Assembly (NCBI GenBank): GCA_021828925.1
Contig: JAJZCT010000142.1
Coordinates: 1 to 7,801 of the forward strand
Length of the DNA: 7,801 nucleotides
Source of the DNA: Planctomycetota bacterium
Lineage (GTDB): Bacteria; Planctomycetota; Phycisphaerae; WQYP01
Direction of reading: 5' to 3'
Within the stretch, counting starts at the first letter, position 1; each line of letters opens with the position of its first letter. The notes beneath the pieces are model-generated. The model was not told where the DNA came from. It made no database searches and was given only the letters and a program-made list of their open reading frames with translations. Both the position numbers and the translations under genes were made by a program. This document shows, piece after piece, positions 6,241-7,801 of this stretch.

Positions 6241-7801
6241 TTACACTTCCAGTGACGATGCTTGCCCGACGGTTCGCTGGTTCATCGTGCGGATGCGATT
6301 GATCGCGGCCAAATAGGCTTTGGCGGAGGCTTCGAGAATATCGGTGCTGAATCCGCGCCCGCGCACCTTGCGATCACTGTGTGTGAGTTCCACAGTTACC
6401 TCGCCCTGCGCTTCACGTCCTCCGGTAATGCTGCGCACCTGAAACGAATCCAGGCGCGCACTGATTTTGGTTAACCGCTGGATCGTTGCAAACATGGCAT
6501 CCACCGGACCATCTCCAGTGGCGGCATCGGTAATTTCCGCTCCGCTGCTGTCCATAAGCGTTACCGTGGCCGTGGCCACGCCATGCGTGCCGGCCATGAC
6601 CTGCAGGCTCTTGAGCTGGAATAATTCGCGATCGGTTTTCAACTGTTCATCCACCAGCGCTTCAAGATCTTCATCGTAAATTTCTTTTTTCTTGTCGCAA
6701 AGCACCTTAAAGGCCGCAAACGCCCGATCCAATGCCGCTTCATCCAGGCGGTGGCCCAATTCTTCCAGGCGCTGGCGAAATGCGTGACGGCCGCTGTGTT
6801 TGCCCAATACCAGTTTGTTCTGCACCCAACCGACATCGGCGGGCGTCATAATCTCATAGGTGCTGCGCTCTTTGAGAATGCCATCCTGATGAATTCCGGC
6901 TTCGTGGGCAAAGGCATTCTCGCCCACGATGGCCTTGTTGCGCTGTACATGCAGGCCGGTCAAGCTGCTGACCAGCCGTGAGCAGGGTACCAGCCGCCGT
7001 GTGTTAATGCAGGTTGTGAACGGATACTGATCCGGGCGCGTCCGCATGGCCATGACCACTTCTTCCAGCGCGGCATTACCCGCCCGTTCCCCAATGCCGT
7101 TAATGGTGCATTCAATCTGCCGCGCTCCACCGGTCACCGCCGCAAGTGAATTGGCCACCGCCAGGCCCAAATCATTGTGGCAGTGCGAACTGAAAATCAC
7201 ATTTTTAGCCCCCGGCACATGGGCAATGAGATATTCAAACATCGCCTGGTATTCGCCCGGAGTTGCGTTGCCCACTGTATCCGGGCAGTTGATGGTTGTC
7301 GCGCCGGCTTCAATGGCGGCATGAACCACTTCCGCAAGATAGTCCAATTCCGTGCGACTGGCATCTTCCGGGGAAAATTCCACATCGGAAACATACTCTC
7401 TCGCCAATTTCACGTTTTCGATGGTCAGGCGGATAATTTCCTCTTTGGCCTTCTTGAGTTTGAATTCACGATGGATCTTGCTGGTCGCCAGAAAAATATG
7501 AATGCGGCCCCGGGCCGCTTTACGCACCGCTTCGCCGGCGCGGCGCACGTCGCGCTCGGTGCAGCGGGCGAGTCCGGCCACCGTGGAACTTGTTATTTCG
7601 GACGCCACCGCGCTGACGGCATCAAAATCGCCGGGACTGGTAATCGGAAAGCCCGCCTCAATGATATCGACACCCAGATTTTCAAGGGCGTGGGCAATTT
7701 CCAGCTTTTCCGGCAGATTCAATGACGCTCCGGGCGACTGCTCGCCATCGCGCAGCGTGGTGTCAAATATCAGCACCCGTGGTTTGGAATCGGGGCTGCT
7801 G
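6241..7801 (-). CDS. leuA: 2-isopropylmalate synthase, N-terminus cut off by the window edge
   Basis: The enzyme condenses acetyl-CoA with 2-oxoisovalerate to 2-isopropylmalate, the committed step of leucine synthesis, in the cytoplasm. Counting from the codon at 7776, the TIM-barrel landmarks are FDTTLRDGEQSPG (4-16) with metal ligand Asp10, SSHCHND (196-202) with ligands His198 and His200, and GIGERAGN (227-234) with ligand Asn234. These align with E. coli LeuA Asp14, His202, His204 and Asn238 at a constant offset of four. GENAFAHEAGIHQDG (285-299) lies in the linker subdomain. The C-terminal domain, about 390-500, includes GDGPVDA (421-427), the LeuA allosteric domain for leucine feedback, so the protein is the full-length regulated form. 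The frame stays open to the right edge (SSPDSKPR precedes VLIFD), with no ATG visible. The GTG at 7776 is therefore probably internal and only a few residues are missing. It heads the visible leuA-CMD-YkgJ minus-strand unit. Confidence 0.96.
   Translation of the reverse strand, partial: SSPDSKPRVLIFDTTLRDGEQSPGASLNLPEKLEIAHALENLGVDIIEAGFPITSPGDFDAVSAVASEITSSTVAGLARCTERDVRRAGEAVRKAARGRIHIFLATSKIHREFKLKKAKEEIIRLTIENVKLAREYVSDVEFSPEDASRTELDYLAEVVHAAIEAGATTINCPDTVGNATPGEYQAMFEYLIAHVPGAKNVIFSSHCHNDLGLAVANSLAAVTGGARQIECTINGIGERAGNAALEEVVMAMRTRPDQYPFTTCINTRRLVPCSRLVSSLTGLHVQRNKAIVGENAFAHEAGIHQDGILKERSTYEIMTPADVGWVQNKLVLGKHSGRHAFRQRLEELGHRLDEAALDRAFAAFKVLCDKKKEIYDEDLEALVDEQLKTDRELFQLKSLQVMAGTHGVATATVTLMDSSGAEITDAATGDGPVDAMFATIQRLTKISARLDSFQVRSITGGREAQGEVTVELTHSDRKVRGRGFSTDILEASAKAYLAAINRIRTMNQRTVGQASSLEV

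Noticed and set aside
5772..6302. Plus-strand open frame of 176 codons
   Set aside because: It is antisense to the CMD-like gene and the end of leuA, Ser/Arg-rich with no family resemblance; it is a shadow of codon bias.
7177..7725. Plus-strand open frame of 182 codons inside leuA
   Set aside because: It is antisense to a conserved part of leuA and its translation shows no recognisable domain.

Overview
The window holds seven protein-coding genes of ordinary bacterial housekeeping or core metabolism. Two run off the edges. I see no mobile element, CRISPR array, tRNA, rRNA or broken gene. The DNA is moderately GC-rich. An exported S13 peptidoglycan hydrolase suggests a peptidoglycan-containing, probably Gram-negative cell. 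The style of several proteins (the amidohydrolase, the CxxCxxCC-type cysteine protein and the CAFCVD carboxymuconolactone-decarboxylase-like protein) recalls Planctomycetota, perhaps the Phycisphaerae side. That placement is from memory of family style and is low confidence.

Left half, plus strand. The end of a universal-stress-protein domain (1-404) comes first, probably the C-terminus of a longer protein that starts outside the window. A 290-base gap follows. Next are a phosphomannomutase/phosphoglucomutase (695-2071), a 125-base gap with a small hairpin, an exported D-Ala-D-Ala carboxypeptidase/endopeptidase of the PBP4 type (2197-3651), and, 30 bases later, a metal-dependent amidohydrolase/deaminase (3682-4986). 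The last two are spaced like an operon.

Right half, minus strand. Reading leftward from the right edge are 2-isopropylmalate synthase (leuA, partial, 7801-6241), a carboxymuconolactone-decarboxylase/AhpD-like protein (6220-5672) and a YkgJ-type cysteine-cluster protein (5626-5081). Gaps are 20 and 45 bases, so this looks like one transcription unit. It meets the plus-strand genes tail to tail across a 94-base gap (4987-5080) in which no clear terminator is visible.

Functionally, the mutase supplies sugar-1-phosphates for surface polysaccharides and the PBP4-like enzyme trims peptidoglycan, so the left half leans toward the cell envelope. LeuA commits carbon to leucine; the two small downstream proteins look redox- or metal-related. 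The point most worth a second look is that the PBP4-like protein has KDG where the family's third active-site motif is normally KTG. No novel multi-gene system is evident.
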